Below, in pieces: positions 1-8,620 of a stretch of DNA of 17,918 nucleotides. A model generated the notes under the pieces. That model saw only the letters and a list, made by a program, of their open reading frames with translations. It was not told where the DNA came from and searched no databases. Position 1 is the first letter of the stretch; the number at the start of each line of letters is the position of its first letter. A program made the translations under genes and the position numbers. Source of the DNA: an uncultured Oscillospiraceae bacterium (GTDB lineage Bacteria; Bacillota; Clostridia; Oscillospirales; Acutalibacteraceae); NCBI GenBank assembly GCA_900545655.1, contig UQZY01000036.1, positions 1-17,918 on the forward strand, written 5' to 3'.

Positions 1-17
1 ATACAGGAGGAATGAAG

Positions 18-1196
18 ATGAACGAACTTGAGTTAAAATATGGATGCAACCCGAACCAGAAACCGTCCCGCATTTTTATGGCGGACGGCAGTGAGCTTCC
101 GATTAAGGTACTTTGCGGCAAACCGGGATATATCAATTTCCTGGATGCGTTCAATGGCTGGCAGCTGGTAAGAGAACTGAAAGAGGCAACCGGGCTTCCG
201 GCGGCAACTTCTTTTAAGCACGTTTCTCCGGCAGGTGCAGCGGTAGGACTTCCGTTAGACGAGACGATGCGTAAGATTTACTGGGTCGATGATATGGGAG
301 ACTTATCTCCGCTTGCGTGTGCATATGCCAGAGCACGAGGTGCAGACCGCATGTCTTCCTTCGGCGATTTTATTTCTCTGTCGGATGTCTGCGATGCAGA
401 TACGGCGCGCATCATCAAGAGAGAAGTATCGGATGGCGTGATTGCTCCGGGATATACCAAGGAGGCGCTGGAGATTCTGGAATCAAAGAAAAATGGCAAG
501 TACAATGTCATTGAAATCGATCCGGATTATGTACCGGCTCCGGTGGAGCGCAAACAGGTATTTGGCGTGACCTTTGAGCAGGGTAGAAATAATCTGACAA
601 TCAACCGTGAGTTGCTGGAGAATATCGTGACTGAGAATAAAGAGCTGCCGGATAACGCGAAGATCGACATGATCGTATCTTTGATTACCCTGAAATATAC
701 ACAGTCCAACTCTGTATGCTACGTGAAGGATGGACAGGCGATCGGTATCGGCGCAGGTCAGCAGTCCCGTGTACATTGTACCCGTCTGGCAGGTCAGAAA
801 GCCGACAACTGGTATCTGCGCCAATCTCCGCAGGTGTTAAATCTTCAGTTTGTGGATGGAATCAAGCGTGCAGACCGCGACAATGCGATCGATGTTTATA
901 TCGGAGAAGAATATATGGATGTGCTGGAAGAGGGCGCATGGCAGAAAACTTTCAAGGTAAAACCGCCGGTATTTACCCGTGAGGAAAAACGCGCATGGCT
1001 GGACGGCATGAAAGGTGTAACCATTGGTTCTGATGCATTCTTCCCGTTCCCTGACAATATCGAGCGTGCATTTAAGAGCGGTGTTAAATATATCGCCGAG
1101 CCGGGCGGCTCAATCCGTGATGACATGGTTATTGAAACCTGCAACAAGTACGGAATGACAATGGCGTTCACCGGAATGAGACTTTTCCACCACTGA
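18..1196 (+). CDS. Phosphoribosylaminoimidazolecarboxamide (AICAR) formyltransferase, stand-alone short form
   Basis: Transfers a formyl group from 10-formyl-tetrahydrofolate to AICAR, giving FAICAR, the penultimate step of IMP synthesis. The 392-aa protein matches the transformylase half of PurH only; the IMP cyclohydrolase half is absent, as is usual for the short clostridial form, where a separate cyclohydrolase closes the ring. The active-site Lys-His pair is visible at residues 67-68 in SFKHVSPAGAA, and the C-terminal PGGSIRDD and AFTGMRLFHH segments are typical. An ATG at 12 is in frame, but AGGAGG at 5-10 lies 1 nt before it and 7 nt before the ATG at 18, so 18 is chosen. purD follows after 31 nt. 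Codon use is odd: I found no ATA isoleucine codon and CTG is the commonest leucine codon, whereas the next genes use ATA and CTT freely. This hints at separate ancestry. Family assignment is secure. Confidence 0.93.
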   Translation: MNELELKYGCNPNQKPSRIFMADGSELPIKVLCGKPGYINFLDAFNGWQLVRELKEATGLPAATSFKHVSPAGAAVGLPLDETMRKIYWVDDMGDLSPLACAYARARGADRMSSFGDFISLSDVCDADTARIIKREVSDGVIAPGYTKEALEILESKKNGKYNVIEIDPDYVPAPVERKQVFGVTFEQGRNNLTINRELLENIVTENKELPDNAKIDMIVSLITLKYTQSNSVCYVKDGQAIGIGAGQQSRVHCTRLAGQKADNWYLRQSPQVLNLQFVDGIKRADRDNAIDVYIGEEYMDVLEEGAWQKTFKVKPPVFTREEKRAWLDGMKGVTIGSDAFFPFPDNIERAFKSGVKYIAEPGGSIRDDMVIETCNKYGMTMAFTGMRLFHH

Positions 1197-1227
1197 TACT
1201 TTTTTCTTAAGATAAAAGGAGCTACAT

Positions 1228-2493
1228 ATGAAAATTTTAGTAGTAGGCGGCGGCGGCCGTGAGCACGCTATAATTTCAAAGATAAAGGAAAATCCCGATG
1301 TTTCCGAAATTTTCGCCATCCCGGGAAACGGAGGAATTTCACACGACGCGGAGTGCATTGATTCCGTTGATGTAAAGGATATAAAGGGAATTGCGGAATT
1401 TGCAAAGCAAAAAGAAATAGATTTTGCCGTTGTTGCCCCTGACGACCCTCTTGTGCTCGGCTGTGTTGACGCACTTGAAGCGGAAGGGATTCCCTGCTTC
1501 GGGCCGGACAAAAAGGCGGCAATTATTGAAGGCAGCAAGATTTTTTCAAAGAACCTTATGAAAAAATACGGTATACCGACAGCGGAATATGCCGTATTTG
1601 ACAACGAAAATGATGCCGTAAAATATCTGGAAACAGCACCTGTCCCGACTGTGGTAAAGGCTGACGGCCTTGCCCTCGGAAAAGGCGTTATCATTGCCGA
1701 AACGCGCGAGCAGGCTATTGATGCCGTTCATTCAATGATGTCCGAAAAGGTGTTCGGTGAAAGCGGAACAAAGGTAGTTATAGAGGAATTCCTTGAAGGA
1801 CCCGAGGTGTCGGTGCTCTCGTTTACCGACGGAAAAACGCTTGTTCCTATGGTATCAAGTCAGGACCACAAACGCGCTCTTGACGGTGACAAGGGGCTTA
1901 ATACCGGCGGAATGGGAACCGTTGCGCCGAATCCTTACTATACCGAGGACATAGCAAGAGAGTGTATGGATAAGATATTTATTCCAACAATGAATGCGAT
2001 GAACAATGAGGGACGTACCTTTAAGGGTTGTCTTTATTTCGGTCTCATGCTTACAAAGAACGGACCTAAGGTGATTGAGTACAATTGCCGCTTCGGAGAT
2101 CCGGAAACACAGGTTGTACTGCCTCTTTTGAAAAGTGATCTTCTTGAGATTTTCATGGCTGTTCGCTATGAAAGACTTGAAAAATGCAAGGTTGAATTTT
2201 ACGATAAATCCGCATGCTGTGTTGTTATGGCATCTGAGGGCTATCCGCAGAGCTATGAAAAGGGCTATGAGATTACCTTCGAAAACGGTCGTGAAAATAT
2301 TTTTGTCGCAGGAGCGAAGCTTCGGGACGGAAAGCTTCTTACAAACGGCGGTCGGGTTCTCGGTGTTACGAGAACGGGTGATACGCTGAAGGAAGCTATT
2401 GACAATGCATATGAGGCTGTAAAAACAGTTAAGTTTGAAAATGCGTATTACAGAAAGGATATCGGTCAGCGTGCTTTGGCTGCCCTTGACTGA
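1228..2493 (+). CDS. purD: Phosphoribosylamine-glycine ligase (GAR synthetase)
   Basis: Cytosolic ATP-dependent ligase joining phosphoribosylamine and glycine to give GAR, step 2 of purine synthesis. The 421-aa length is normal for PurD. Visible landmarks are the N-terminal GGGGREH (residues 7-13), the ATP-grasp strand VVKADGLALGKGV, the DHKRALDGDKGLNTGGMG loop that lines the active site, and EYNCRFGDPETQ from residue 284, which carries ATP-grasp metal ligands. The start is fixed by AAAAGGAG at 1214-1221, 6 nt before the ATG. It lies 31 nt after the AICAR formyltransferase gene and 112 nt before purL, all on one strand, so co-transcription is likely. The purD-purL gap has two weak stem-loops (GCAC/GTGC at 2519-2538 and TCCGGA/TCCGGA at 2542-2563) but no convincing terminator. 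Frequent ATA and CTT codons mark the resident codon style. Confidence 0.96.
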   Translation: MKILVVGGGGREHAIISKIKENPDVSEIFAIPGNGGISHDAECIDSVDVKDIKGIAEFAKQKEIDFAVVAPDDPLVLGCVDALEAEGIPCFGPDKKAAIIEGSKIFSKNLMKKYGIPTAEYAVFDNENDAVKYLETAPVPTVVKADGLALGKGVIIAETREQAIDAVHSMMSEKVFGESGTKVVIEEFLEGPEVSVLSFTDGKTLVPMVSSQDHKRALDGDKGLNTGGMGTVAPNPYYTEDIARECMDKIFIPTMNAMNNEGRTFKGCLYFGLMLTKNGPKVIEYNCRFGDPETQVVLPLLKSDLLEIFMAVRYERLEKCKVEFYDKSACCVVMASEGYPQSYEKGYEITFENGRENIFVAGAKLRDGKLLTNGGRVLGVTRTGDTLKEAIDNAYEAVKTVKFENAYYRKDIGQRALAALD

Positions 2494-2605
2494 TTTTCGT
2501 ATTTAATCTGTGAGTTACGGCACTTATTTTTAACGTGCTTTTCCGGACGTTGATTATTCCGGATGATAAATCAGATAAATTTTTCTTTCAGGAGGAAAAC
2601 CAGAC

Positions 2606-5600
2606 ATGGTTTACAGAATTTTCGTTGAAAAAAGAGAGGGACTTCAGAATGAGGCTTTGTCTCTTCTTTCCGACATAAATACATTGCTCGGTATAGAGTC
2701 TGTTAAAGCGGTTCGTGTTATAAACAGATATGATGTTGAGGGGATTGATAAGGCAACCTTTGATTATGCCTCGGGGACAGTTTTTTCCGAGCCGCAGCTT
2801 GACGTTATTTTTGATGAAATAAAGACATCGGATGATGACAGGGTCTTTGCCGTTGAGTATCTTCCCGGTCAGTTTGACCAGCGTGCCTCATCCGCAGCCG
2901 AGTGTATCCAGTTTATTTCAAAGGGAGAAAAGCCGGTCGTACGCAGTGCAAAGGTATACGTGCTGAGCGGAGCTATATCCGACACCGAACTTAACTCAAT
3001 AGAAAAATATGTTGTCAATCCCGTTGAGGCGAGAATTGCGTCCATGGAGAAGCCGGATACTTTAGATATGCCGGTCAGTCTTCCGGAAACCGTTGAAACA
3101 CTTGACGGATTTATTGATTACGGCAAGGATGAGCTTGCTGAGTTTGTTTCGGAAAAAGGTCTTGCAATGGACCTTGACGACATATCCTTCTGTCAGGAAT
3201 ACTTTAAGTCCGAAAAGAGAAATCCTACGATAACAGAGATACGTATGATAGACACATACTGGTCAGACCATTGTCGTCATACGACATTCCTTACGACCAT
3301 TGACAGCGTGAGGTTTGACGATGATTTTATAAATGCCGCATATGAGCAGTATATCTCCGACCGTAAAAGGCTCGGTAAAACAAAGCCCGTGAACCTTATG
3401 GATATCGGTACACTCGCGGCAAAGGTTCTTAAGGCGGAGGGTAAGCTTGCAAAGCTTGACGAATCCGAAGAGATAAACGCGTGTACCGTAAAGATGAAAA
3501 TAAATCATGACGGAAAGGATGAGGATTGGCTTCTTCTGTTTAAGAATGAGACGCATAATCATCCGACCGAAATTGAACCGTTCGGCGGTGCGGCAACATG
3601 TATCGGCGGTGCAATAAGAGATCCTCTTTCGGGACGTGCATACGTTTACGGTGCAATGCGTGTTACGGGTGCGGCTGATCCGACAAAGCCTTTTTCAGAG
3701 ACAATGCAGGGTAAGCTTCCTCAGCGTAAGCTCGTTACAACCGCCGCAAACGGATATTCGTCATACGGCAACCAGATAGGTCTTGCAACGGGTATGGTTG
3801 ATGAGCTTTATCACGACGGCTATGCGGCGAAGCGTATGGAGATTGGCGCGGTTGTTGCGGCAACTCCTGCCGCCAACGTAAGGCGTGAGGTGCCCGATCC
3901 GGGAGATATCGTTATACTCCTCGGCGGCAGGACGGGACGTGACGGCTGCGGCGGCGCAACAGGCTCCTCAAAGTCACACAATCTTTCATCACTTGACACC
4001 TGCGGTGCCGAGGTTCAAAAGGGAAATGCACCCGAGGAGCGTAAGCTCCAGCGACTTTTCAGAAACGCTGAGGCGTCACGTCTCATAAAGCGCTGCAACG
4101 ACTTCGGCGCGGGTGGTGTTTCGGTTGCAATCGGAGAGCTTGCGGACGGACTTGACATATCTCTTGATGCCGTGCCGAAAAAATATGAGGGACTTGACGG
4201 TACCGAGCTTGCAATTTCGGAGTCACAGGAGCGTATGGCTGTCGTTGTAGAGCCGAAGGATGCGGAGAGATTCATAGAAATTGCAAATTCAGAAAATCTT
4301 GAAGCAACGGTGGTTGCGAAAGTAACGGAAGCACCGAGACTTAAAATGACGTGGAAGGGTCATGTGATTGTTGATATCTCACGTGATTTTCTTAATTCAA
4401 ACGGTGCCGAAAAGCATATCGACATCCATACAGAAAAGCAGATGAAATTTGCAAAGAAAACCCCCGACAGCTTTTCTGACGGAATGAAAGAACTTGTCGG
4501 AGACCTCAATATTTGTTCAAGGCGTGGTCTTTCGGAGCGTTTTGACTCGACAATCGGTGCCGGAACCGTCCTTATGCCCTTTGGCGGAAGGTATCAGAAA
4601 ACGCCGATTCAGGCAATGGTAAACAAGGTGTCCGTTGAAAACGGAGATACGGATACGGCGTCGTTTATGGCATACGGATACAATCCGTTCATAACGGAAA
4701 AAGACCAGTTTCACGGAGCATATCTTGCGGTTATTGAATCGGTTTCGAAGCTTATTGCAACAGGCGCAACCTTTGAGGATGTTTACCTTACGTTCCAGGA
4801 GTACTTTGAAAAGCCGGGCAAAGCACCCGAGCGTTGGGGCAAGCCCCTTGCGGCACTGCTCGGAGCATATAAGGCACAGCTTGACCTTGGGTGTGCCGCA
4901 ATCGGCGGAAAAGATTCAATGTCCGGCTCGTTTGAAAAGCTTGATGTTCCGCCGACGCTCGTTTCATTTGCGGTAACAACCGATAAGATTGAGCAAACGG
5001 TATCAAACGAATTTAAAAACATCGAAGACAGGGTAATTCTTGTAAAGCCTCTTTATGATGAATACGGTGTCCCTTGTATCGAAAGCCTTAAAAAGGTATT
5101 CACATTTGTTTCAGGTCTTATCGGAGAGAAAAAGGCTATTTCAGTATACACACCTACGTACGGCGGTATTGCAGAGGCTGTGTATAAGATGTCTCTCGGA
5201 AACGGCTTCGGCTTTGACTTTGATGAAGGTGTTTCAAGAGAAGAGGCCTTCGGTTATAATTACGGCTCATTTGTCATAGAGATAAATGGTAAGTTGTCCG
5301 AGGAAGAGAAAAACAATATCTTTAATTCTTGCTCATATGACAGTATGATTGAGCTGTTATCTCTCGGAAAAATCACGGATAACGACTTCTTCTCTCTCGG
5401 TGATGAAAGGGTAAGCCTTTCGGCACTTTCCGAAAAGTATGAAAACAAACTCGAACAGGTATTTCCATGTAACATAACCTCTGAAAATACGGATATTCCC
5501 GTTTTCACCTATAAAGCAGAGAATGTGAAATCATGTAGTATAAAGGTTTCAAAGCCAAGAGTTCTCATACCGGTATTCCCCGGAACTAACTGTGAGTATG

Positions 5601-6349
5601 ACACTGCAAAACGCTTTGAAAAGGCGGGAGCAGAGACGGAAGTGTTCGTCATCAACAATCTCTCAAAAGAAAATCTTTCCCGTTCAATCGAGGATTTTGC
5701 TAGGCGTGTGGATGACTCACAGATTCTGTTTTTACCGGGCGGATTTTCAGGAGGCGATGAGCCGGACGGCTCGGGCAAGTTTATCATCAGCTTTATGCGC
5801 AATCCCGAGATAAAGGCTGCCGTTACAAGGCTGCTTGACGAACGTGAAGGACTTATGGGCGGTATTTGTAACGGCTTCCAGGCTCTTATCAAGCTCGGCC
5901 TTTTGCCTTTCGGTAAAATAATTGACACCGATGAAAATTGCCCGACCCTCACGTACAACACTATTTCACGTCACCAGTCGAAGCTTGTCAGGACACGTCT
6001 CTGCTCTGACAACTCGCCGTGGCTTAAGTATGCGCGTGTCGGTGAAACATATACCGTGCCGATTTCGCACGGCGAGGGACGTCTTCTTGCGGACAAGGAC
6101 TTACTTCTCTCTCTGTCAGAAAACGGACAGATACTTACGCAGTATGTGGATGAAAATGATATGCCTACATCTGATATTGCATATAACCCCAACAATTCAA
6201 TTTTTGCGGTTGAGGGTCTCCTTTCTCCTGACGGACGAATATTCGGCAAAATGGGTCACTCAGAGCGAATAGGAGAGGGATTATACAAAAATGTCGCAGG
6301 TGAGTACGATATGAAGCTCTTTGAATCCGCTGTAGAGTATTTTAAATAA
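2606..6349 (+). CDS. purL: Phosphoribosylformylglycinamidine synthase, fused PurL-PurQ type
   Basis: Converts FGAR, glutamine and ATP to FGAM, step 4 of purine synthesis. At 1247 aa this is the long single-chain form: an N-terminal PurS-like part, the synthase core, and a C-terminal class I glutaminase domain from about residue 986. SDHCRHTTF lies at 220-228 and the ATP-site motif NETHNHP at 314-320. The glutaminase triad is complete: nucleophile Cys1088 in GGICNGFQ, and His1218 with Glu1220 in MGHSER; IPVFPGTNCEYD opens the domain. An intact glutaminase means no separate purQ or purS is needed. AGGAGG lies just before the ATG. It is the last gene of the purine run: the strand is then empty for 336 nt and a U-tailed structure follows. 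No frameshift or missing catalytic residue was seen. Confidence 0.96.
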   Translation: MVYRIFVEKREGLQNEALSLLSDINTLLGIESVKAVRVINRYDVEGIDKATFDYASGTVFSEPQLDVIFDEIKTSDDDRVFAVEYLPGQFDQRASSAAECIQFISKGEKPVVRSAKVYVLSGAISDTELNSIEKYVVNPVEARIASMEKPDTLDMPVSLPETVETLDGFIDYGKDELAEFVSEKGLAMDLDDISFCQEYFKSEKRNPTITEIRMIDTYWSDHCRHTTFLTTIDSVRFDDDFINAAYEQYISDRKRLGKTKPVNLMDIGTLAAKVLKAEGKLAKLDESEEINACTVKMKINHDGKDEDWLLLFKNETHNHPTEIEPFGGAATCIGGAIRDPLSGRAYVYGAMRVTGAADPTKPFSETMQGKLPQRKLVTTAANGYSSYGNQIGLATGMVDELYHDGYAAKRMEIGAVVAATPAANVRREVPDPGDIVILLGGRTGRDGCGGATGSSKSHNLSSLDTCGAEVQKGNAPEERKLQRLFRNAEASRLIKRCNDFGAGGVSVAIGELADGLDISLDAVPKKYEGLDGTELAISESQERMAVVVEPKDAERFIEIANSENLEATVVAKVTEAPRLKMTWKGHVIVDISRDFLNSNGAEKHIDIHTEKQMKFAKKTPDSFSDGMKELVGDLNICSRRGLSERFDSTIGAGTVLMPFGGRYQKTPIQAMVNKVSVENGDTDTASFMAYGYNPFITEKDQFHGAYLAVIESVSKLIATGATFEDVYLTFQEYFEKPGKAPERWGKPLAALLGAYKAQLDLGCAAIGGKDSMSGSFEKLDVPPTLVSFAVTTDKIEQTVSNEFKNIEDRVILVKPLYDEYGVPCIESLKKVFTFVSGLIGEKKAISVYTPTYGGIAEAVYKMSLGNGFGFDFDEGVSREEAFGYNYGSFVIEINGKLSEEEKNNIFNSCSYDSMIELLSLGKITDNDFFSLGDERVSLSALSEKYENKLEQVFPCNITSENTDIPVFTYKAENVKSCSIKVSKPRVLIPVFPGTNCEYDTAKRFEKAGAETEVFVINNLSKENLSRSIEDFARRVDDSQILFLPGGFSGGDEPDGSGKFIISFMRNPEIKAAVTRLLDEREGLMGGICNGFQALIKLGLLPFGKIIDTDENCPTLTYNTISRHQSKLVRTRLCSDNSPWLKYARVGETYTVPISHGEGRLLADKDLLLSLSENGQILTQYVDENDMPTSDIAYNPNNSIFAVEGLLSPDGRIFGKMGHSERIGEGLYKNVAGEYDMKLFESAVEYFK

Positions 6350-6353
6350 ATAC

Positions 6354-6470
6354 GTAAAGCAAAATAAAAGTTTTAAAAATTTGAAAAAGTTTGTAAAGCA
6401 GAATTAACTCTTTAAAGAGTTGAACAAATTTATAAAGCTGAATTAAAGTTTTAAGTATTCATTACAAAAT
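6354..6470 (+). repeat. Three degenerate 39-nt tandem repeats after purL
   Basis: Units begin at 6354, 6393 and 6432, each opening with (G/A)TAAAGC. By hand alignment units 1 and 2 share 30 of 39 positions; unit 3 is more diverged. Unit 2 contains a 16-nt perfect palindrome, AACTCTTTAAAGAGTT (6406-6421), which could fold as a small hairpin but has no U-tract. The stretch is very AT-rich, so some similarity is composition, but the exact period in all three supports duplication. It fills the first third of the gene-free stretch 6350-6685; no ORF or promoter of quality is seen in it. Confidence 0.55.
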
Positions 6471-6473
6471 AAC

Positions 6474-6578
6474 TGCTGTCATTTAATAAGCTATGCCGCC
6501 CTATGACCGGACTCCGGTAAGGTGAGTTCTGATTACGGGCGGTATGCCGAAAGAATGACAGCATTTGTTTTATTTCTT
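6474..6578 (+). terminator. Branched terminator-like structured element after purL
   Basis: An outer 10-bp stem pairs TGCTGTCATT (6474-6483) with AATGACAGCA (6554-6563). Inside it, TATGCCGCCC (6492-6501) pairs with GGGCGGTATG (6537-6546) with a few G-U pairs. Inside that is a small hairpin ACCGG-ACT-CCGGT (6506-6518). A T-rich tract (6564-6578) follows the outer stem, as in intrinsic terminators. Its position after purL and before a separate promoter suits a purine-operon terminator. About 70 nt of ordered, GC-rich interior is far more than a plain terminator needs, so it may also be a structured RNA. I do not recognise it as any riboswitch or ribozyme class I know. Confidence 0.55.
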
Positions 6579-6597
6579 ACTTTAGCACTTTAAACCG

Positions 6598-6627
6598 TTG
6601 ACAAACAAGCTTCGCTTGTGGTTTAAT
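6598..6627 (+). promoter_or_regulatory. Sigma-A-type promoter for the MFS transporter gene
   Basis: A perfect -35 TTGACA (6598-6603) and a -10 TTTAAT (6622-6627) are separated by 18 nt. The predicted start is near 6634, leaving a leader of about 50 nt. The spacer holds a 6-bp inverted repeat with a 3-nt loop (ACAAGC-TTC-GCTTGT, 6605-6619), which could be an operator for a dimeric repressor; that is inference. Confidence 0.55.
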
Positions 6628-6685
6628 AATCTCATGTTTTTTGACTCGAGGTTAACAAAAGTTTTATCGAACAGGAGAAGGTAAA

Positions 6686-7903
6686 ATGAAGAAAAGGTTA
6701 TTTATTATCCTGAGCGATAGTATATTGCTCATTTTTTTAGGGCTTGTTTACGCGTGGAGCGTTTTTAAAAAGCCGCTTTCACTTGCATACGGCTGGAATG
6801 ATTCACAGCTTACGTGGACGTTTACCATATGTATGTTTATGTTTTGTCTCGGCGGCTTTGGAGGGGCGCAGCTTTCAAAGCGATTCAGTCACAGGCTTAT
6901 AACACAAATATGCGGAGGGTTTATAGGGCTTTCGTTTGTACTCATGGGCTTTATGACGAGTCTATGGCAGATTTATGTTCTCTACGGAGTGATAATAGGC
7001 TTTGCTGTCGGCATAGTTTATAACTGTGTTCTTTCAACCGGCAACAGATGGTTTCCCGATAAGGCCGGACTTATAGCAGGACTGCTCCTTATGTTTTTCG
7101 GGGCAGGAAGTCTTATTTTAAGTCCGTTTTCAAATCTTTTGCTTTCAAAGCTCGGCACTCGAATGGCTTTTGTTGTTATAGGCATTCTTTTTGCAGCTGT
7201 TCTTATACTCGGCGGATTAAATGTCAGAGTGCCGTCCGAGGATGAATCAAAGACTCTTCTCGGGGAGGTAAAAGCAAATACGAATAAAGCTGCCTTGTCA
7301 TCTCGTGACTATGAGCCAAAGGAGATGATGAAAACAGCAAATTTCTGGATTTACTTTGTATGGTGTATTTTCGTTTCTGCGATCGGACTTGCTCTTCTCG
7401 GACAGATTGCGACGGTTTCCGCGTCTGTGGGTATGAAGGATACCGCATGTGCTCTTATGGTCAGTCTTTTTGCCGTTTTCAACGGTGTGGGAAGATTTTT
7501 CTTCGGCAGTTTTTATGATAAAAAAGGAAGGGGTCTTACAATGACCATCTTCGGAATACTATTTACACTCGGCGGTATTTTAATGATACTCGGAGTGAAG
7601 CTCGGCTCCGCACTTCCGATTGTTTTGTCACTCATACTTTTCGGAATAGCATACGGCGGCGTGACACCGACAAATGCAAACTTTGCCAGAAGCTTCTTCG
7701 GAAATAAAAATTATGCTACCAATTTCAGCCTTGTAAATTTCAACCTTCTTATTGCGGTTTTCCTCGGACAGTTTGTCGGCAGCACACTGTATGTGAGGTC
7801 GGGCGGATACCTGTATACGGCTATTGCCATAACTGTTATTGCGGTTTTATCGCTTATACTTCAATTTTTTATAAAGGACAACAAACAAAACATGGATGCG
7901 TAG
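6686..7903 (+). CDS. MFS transporter of the oxalate/formate antiporter (OFA) family
   Basis: Inner-membrane carrier of 405 aa with twelve predicted membrane segments. The first segment carries the OFA signature GLVYAWSVFKKPL followed by a YGW motif, and the second half has the MFS loop-8/9 motif FYDKKGRG. The family includes oxalate:formate exchangers and monocarboxylate (pyruvate-type) carriers, so a small organic acid is the likely substrate; the exact one cannot be read from the sequence. Start: CAGGAG at 6672-6677, 8 nt before the ATG. It has its own promoter upstream and a two-way terminator downstream (7931-7969), so it is probably a single-gene unit, unconnected with purine synthesis. 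The gene downstream points the other way. Confidence 0.85.
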   Translation: MKKRLFIILSDSILLIFLGLVYAWSVFKKPLSLAYGWNDSQLTWTFTICMFMFCLGGFGGAQLSKRFSHRLITQICGGFIGLSFVLMGFMTSLWQIYVLYGVIIGFAVGIVYNCVLSTGNRWFPDKAGLIAGLLLMFFGAGSLILSPFSNLLLSKLGTRMAFVVIGILFAAVLILGGLNVRVPSEDESKTLLGEVKANTNKAALSSRDYEPKEMMKTANFWIYFVWCIFVSAIGLALLGQIATVSASVGMKDTACALMVSLFAVFNGVGRFFFGSFYDKKGRGLTMTIFGILFTLGGILMILGVKLGSALPIVLSLILFGIAYGGVTPTNANFARSFFGNKNYATNFSLVNFNLLIAVFLGQFVGSTLYVRSGGYLYTAIAITVIAVLSLILQFFIKDNKQNMDA

Positions 7904-7930
7904 GCGTCACAAGTACAATCAAAATCATTA

Positions 7931-7969
7931 AAAAAGCGTATACAGTTTTATCAACTGTAAACGCTTTTT
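7931..7969. terminator. Two-way intrinsic terminator between converging genes
   Basis: AAAAAGCGT (7931-7939) pairs with ACGCTTTTT (7961-7969), and inside it ACAGTT (7942-7947) pairs with AACTGT (7953-7958), loop TTATC. One small mismatch interrupts the stem. A-run on the left and T-run on the right let it work on both strands, ending both the MFS transporter transcript and the opposing GtrA-like transcript. Confidence 0.85.
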
Positions 7970-7980
7970 GTGTTAAAAGA

Positions 7981-8583
7981 TTATTTGCTTTCCTTTTCCT
8001 TGAGAAGTACAAATTTCTCCATCGGGAAAAGCACAAGCATCTGTATAAACCCTGATACGAGAACTGCAATTGTTCTGGCAAGGCTCTTTAAAACTCCAAC
8101 GTCAAGGTTTGAGAGAACGCCGAAAAGGAAGCCTTGGAACCATGTTGAGAAAAGAATAAGTGCAACAAGAATTGCGACATATATGACAAAGCAGTAAGTC
8201 GGAGCGTCGGATTTAAAGGTTGTTTTCTTGTTTTGGATATATCCGTATACGTTTGCGAGGGCGTTTGAAAGAAAGAACGGAAGGACATATCCCCATGTAA
8301 CTACTCCGCCGACAACGTATTTTGCATAGTCCGCAGCTCCGTTTTCGGTTGCGGTGTCAAAGATAGCATCCGGTACGAAAATTGTTTGAAGGAAGCCCGG
8401 AAGTGTGGAGGTTACATTGTCAAAAATAAGAGGAAGCAGGTTTGCGAGTATGATTTGAATGATTGAAACTCCCATGCTTACGACAAGAAATTTGACAATC
8501 TGCCACAGCGTTTTTATGCCGCCGCCCTTTGCTTCGGCTTTTGCGTCAAGCTTTGAAATAAAGTTTGTTTTTTCTTCTACCAT
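7981..8583 (-). CDS. GtrA-like polytopic membrane protein
   Basis: A 200-aa membrane protein with a charged N-terminus and about four membrane segments (roughly residues 25-50, 88-112, 130-158, 165-190). The segment FLSNALANVYGYIQNKKTTF, with asparagines followed by a basic turn, resembles GtrA-family proteins, which are small membrane proteins linked to moving or flipping lipid-linked sugars for wall polysaccharide or O-antigen glycosylation. It is longer than the classic GtrA (about 120-150 aa), with an extra loop between segments 1 and 2. A strong AAGGAGG (complement of 8591-8597) sits 7 nt before the ATG at 8583. It follows the Pr6Pr-like gene by 37 nt on the same strand, so they form one operon. 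No glycosyltransferase gene is adjacent, so its partner is unknown. Confidence 0.68.
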   Translation of the reverse strand: MVEEKTNFISKLDAKAEAKGGGIKTLWQIVKFLVVSMGVSIIQIILANLLPLIFDNVTSTLPGFLQTIFVPDAIFDTATENGAADYAKYVVGGVVTWGYVLPFFLSNALANVYGYIQNKKTTFKSDAPTYCFVIYVAILVALILFSTWFQGFLFGVLSNLDVGVLKSLARTIAVLVSGFIQMLVLFPMEKFVLLKEKESK

Positions 8584-8620
8584 AAATTTTCCTCCTTGTA
8601 AAATCGGTTTGAAGTATTGC

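Noticed and set aside
1110..1694. Open frame of 194 codons on the minus strand across the start of purD
   Set aside because: It lies opposite two certain purine genes, has no ribosome site, and the translated product shows low-complexity Ser/Pro composition typical of antisense shadow frames.
2494..2605. Two stem-loops between purD and purL (GCAC/GTGC and TCCGGA/TCCGGA) as a terminator or attenuator
   Set aside because: Stems are only 4-6 bp with 10-11-nt loops and no proper T-tract after the second; more likely chance.
6474..6578. Riboswitch or self-cleaving ribozyme (purine, ZTP, guanidine, THF, hammerhead, HDV, twister types)
   Set aside because: None of the core sequences of these classes could be placed; a CTGATTA...GAAA run resembles the hammerhead core but has a core mismatch and no stem I.
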